The translations under genes and the position numbers were made by a program. A DNA stretch of 5,333 bases from an uncultured Prevotella sp. (GTDB lineage: Bacteria > Bacteroidota > Bacteroidia > Bacteroidales > Bacteroidaceae): assembly GCA_946055365.1 (NCBI GenBank), contig CAMGFM010000110.1, forward strand, positions 1-5,333. The letters run 5' to 3'. Each line of letters starts with the position of its first letter. Position 1 is the first letter of the stretch. The notes under the pieces were generated by a model. It was not told where the DNA came from and made no database searches. It saw only the letters and a program-made list of their open reading frames with translations. Shown piece after piece: positions 3,972 to 5,333 of this stretch.

Positions 3972-5333
3972 ATGGAGCCTTTGAAACATGAGTGTGGCGT
4001 GGCCATGATAAGGTTGCTCAAGCCACTTAAATACTATCAGGAGAAATACGGCACGTGGATGTTTGGACTTAACAAACTCTATCTCATGATGGAGAAACAG
4101 CACAACCGCGGACAGGAGGGGGCAGGCATGGCGTGCGTGAAACTCGATGCGCAGCCTGGCAACGAATATATGTTCCGTGAGCGTGCGGAGGGCAAGGATG
4201 CCATAACCGAAATATTCGCCAGAGTACACAAAAACTTCAAGTCTGTCGTGCCTGAGCTGGTGGCAGACGCTGATTTTGCCGAAGAGCATCTGCCCTTTGC
4301 GGGCAATATGTATATGGGACACCTGCGCTATTCTACCACGGGCAAGAGCGGCATATCCTACGTGCATCCATTCCTGCGCCGCAACAACTGGCAGGCTAAG
4401 AACCTGTGCATCTGCGGCAACTTTAACATGACTAACGTGGATGAAGTGTTTCAAAGGCTGCTCAGGCAAGGCATGTTCCCGCGCATATATAGCGACGGCT
4501 ACACTCTGCTGGAGCTCATGGGCCACAGGCTTGACCGCGAGGCGGAGCGCAACTTCATCGAGGCGCAGAATCAGGGGCTCTCTGGCATGGAGCTGACGGC
4601 TTATATTGACAATAATATAGACATCGCCAATGTGCTGAAGACATCCATGCCCGACTTTGACGGCGGCTATGTGATGTGCGGAATCACTGGCAGCGGAGAG
4701 ATGTTTGCCATGCGCGACCCATGGGGCATACGTCCGTCGTTCTATTATTGCAATGACGAGTTTGTGGCAGTGGCAAGCGAGCGTCCCGTGTTGCAGACCA
4801 CGTTTGACATAGAGTGTGATGACATCTCTGAGATAGAGCCTGGCAAGGCTCTCATAGTCACTCGCAACGGCGTGGTAAGGATGGAGCGGATAATAGAGAG
4901 GCGCGGCTACAGCGCATGTTCCTTTGAACGCATCTATTTCAGCCGCGGTTCTGACCGCGACATCTATCGTGAGCGCGTGAAACTTGGCGAACAGCTGCTG
5001 CAACCAGTGCTGAAGGCTGTGGAAGAGGACGTGGACCACACCGTGTTCTCGTTTATACCCAACACGGCAGAGGTGGCTTACTATGGACTGCTCAACGGTT
5101 TTAAGAAATATAGCAACGCCCAGAAGGTAAAAAAGATACAGCAGCTCGACCATAAGCCCACTGATGAGGAGCTGCATGAGATACTTGACACTTATGTGCG
5201 CTCAGAAAAGGTGGCGTGGAAGGACATAAAGCTGCGCACTTTCATCACTGAGGGCAACTCGCGCAACGACCTTGCACGACATGTATATGACGTGACCTAT
5301 GGAAGTATTGAGCCTTATGTGGACAATCTCGTG
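3972..5333 (+). CDS. purF: Amidophosphoribosyltransferase, long PurF-like variant (3' end outside window)
   Basis: PurF makes 5-phosphoribosylamine from PRPP and glutamine, the first committed step of purine synthesis. The 454 visible residues cover the class II (Ntn) glutaminase domain and the start of the phosphoribosyltransferase domain. Cys8 in HECGV is the expected nucleophile after removal of a seven-residue propeptide, as in B. subtilis PurF. Other signatures are HNRGQEGAG at 44-52, GHLRYSTTG at 116-124 (Arg119 for glutamine binding), GNFNMTN at 149-155, SDG at 174-176, RDPWGIRP at 248-255, ASE at 268-270 and FERIYFSRG at 318-326. The PRPP loop (DDSIVRGTT-type) should follow just past the window end. 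Compared with canonical PurF there are extra residues at about 17-35, 85-108 and 378-425, as in the ~620-630-residue Bacteroidetes form (from memory). Phe151 stands where canonical HNGNLTN has Gly. An AAGGA at 3957-3961 lies 10 nt before the ATG. The genome may carry a standard PurF as well, so the symbol is provisional. Confidence 0.88.
   Translation, partial: MEPLKHECGVAMIRLLKPLKYYQEKYGTWMFGLNKLYLMMEKQHNRGQEGAGMACVKLDAQPGNEYMFRERAEGKDAITEIFARVHKNFKSVVPELVADADFAEEHLPFAGNMYMGHLRYSTTGKSGISYVHPFLRRNNWQAKNLCICGNFNMTNVDEVFQRLLRQGMFPRIYSDGYTLLELMGHRLDREAERNFIEAQNQGLSGMELTAYIDNNIDIANVLKTSMPDFDGGYVMCGITGSGEMFAMRDPWGIRPSFYYCNDEFVAVASERPVLQTTFDIECDDISEIEPGKALIVTRNGVVRMERIIERRGYSACSFERIYFSRGSDRDIYRERVKLGEQLLQPVLKAVEEDVDHTVFSFIPNTAEVAYYGLLNGFKKYSNAQKVKKIQQLDHKPTDEELHEILDTYVRSEKVAWKDIKLRTFITEGNSRNDLARHVYDVTYGSIEPYVDNLV

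Noticed and set aside
3918..5177. A 419-codon open frame on the minus strand opposite the PurF-like gene
   Set aside because: The plus strand carries unmistakable class II amidotransferase motifs over the same interval. The minus product is His/Leu/Ala-rich with no recognisable domain and ends in the A/T-rich leader, so it is an antisense shadow.

Overview
The window reads as chromosomal DNA from a member of the Bacteroidales, most likely Prevotellaceae or a close relative. Three things support this. The promoter before the gene at 2834 matches the Bacteroidetes consensus (TTG, 20 nt, TAnnTTTG). Starts are preceded by A/T-rich stretches, with no Shine-Dalgarno sequence at two of the three visible starts and only a weak AAGGA at the third. 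The gene content also fits: an S1-type sulfatase, a type I asparaginase, a lipoprotein of the Wza/UpxA export family and a long variant of amidophosphoribosyltransferase. The family-level placement is inference.

Layout. Positions 1-795 (+) hold the C-terminal 264 residues of a sulfatase whose start lies outside the window. It converges on ansA (927-1952, -), a complete cytoplasmic L-asparaginase. The 131 bp between them carry three consecutive hairpins and probably stop transcription in both directions. A gene-free stretch of about 880 bp (1953-2833) separates ansA from a divergent gene. It holds a likely ansA promoter near 2206-2236, a set of mutually exclusive hairpins (2346-2400), an array of five phased dyad elements (2508-2604) and a very good promoter (2760-2790). 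Next is a 259-residue polysaccharide-export lipoprotein (2834-3613, +), closed by a strong intrinsic terminator (3621-3662) so that it looks monocistronic. A second gap (3614-3971) contains another, unrelated tandem array with a 22-23 bp period that runs into the promoter zone of the last gene. That gene (3972-5333, +, cut by the window end) encodes the glutaminase half and the start of the phosphoribosyltransferase half of a PurF-like enzyme.

The genes do not form one operon or pathway. They look like separately transcribed units: sulfated-substrate scavenging, asparagine catabolism, surface polysaccharide export and purine synthesis. The most unusual content is non-coding. Two different arrays of short degenerate repeats, both with a period of about two DNA turns, sit upstream of the two plus-strand genes whose starts are visible. 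Within coding sequence, the sulfatase carries a 96-bp in-frame insertion bounded by a 10-bp direct repeat. The PurF-like protein keeps its catalytic Cys but has Phe where the canonical oxyanion-loop Gly stands.
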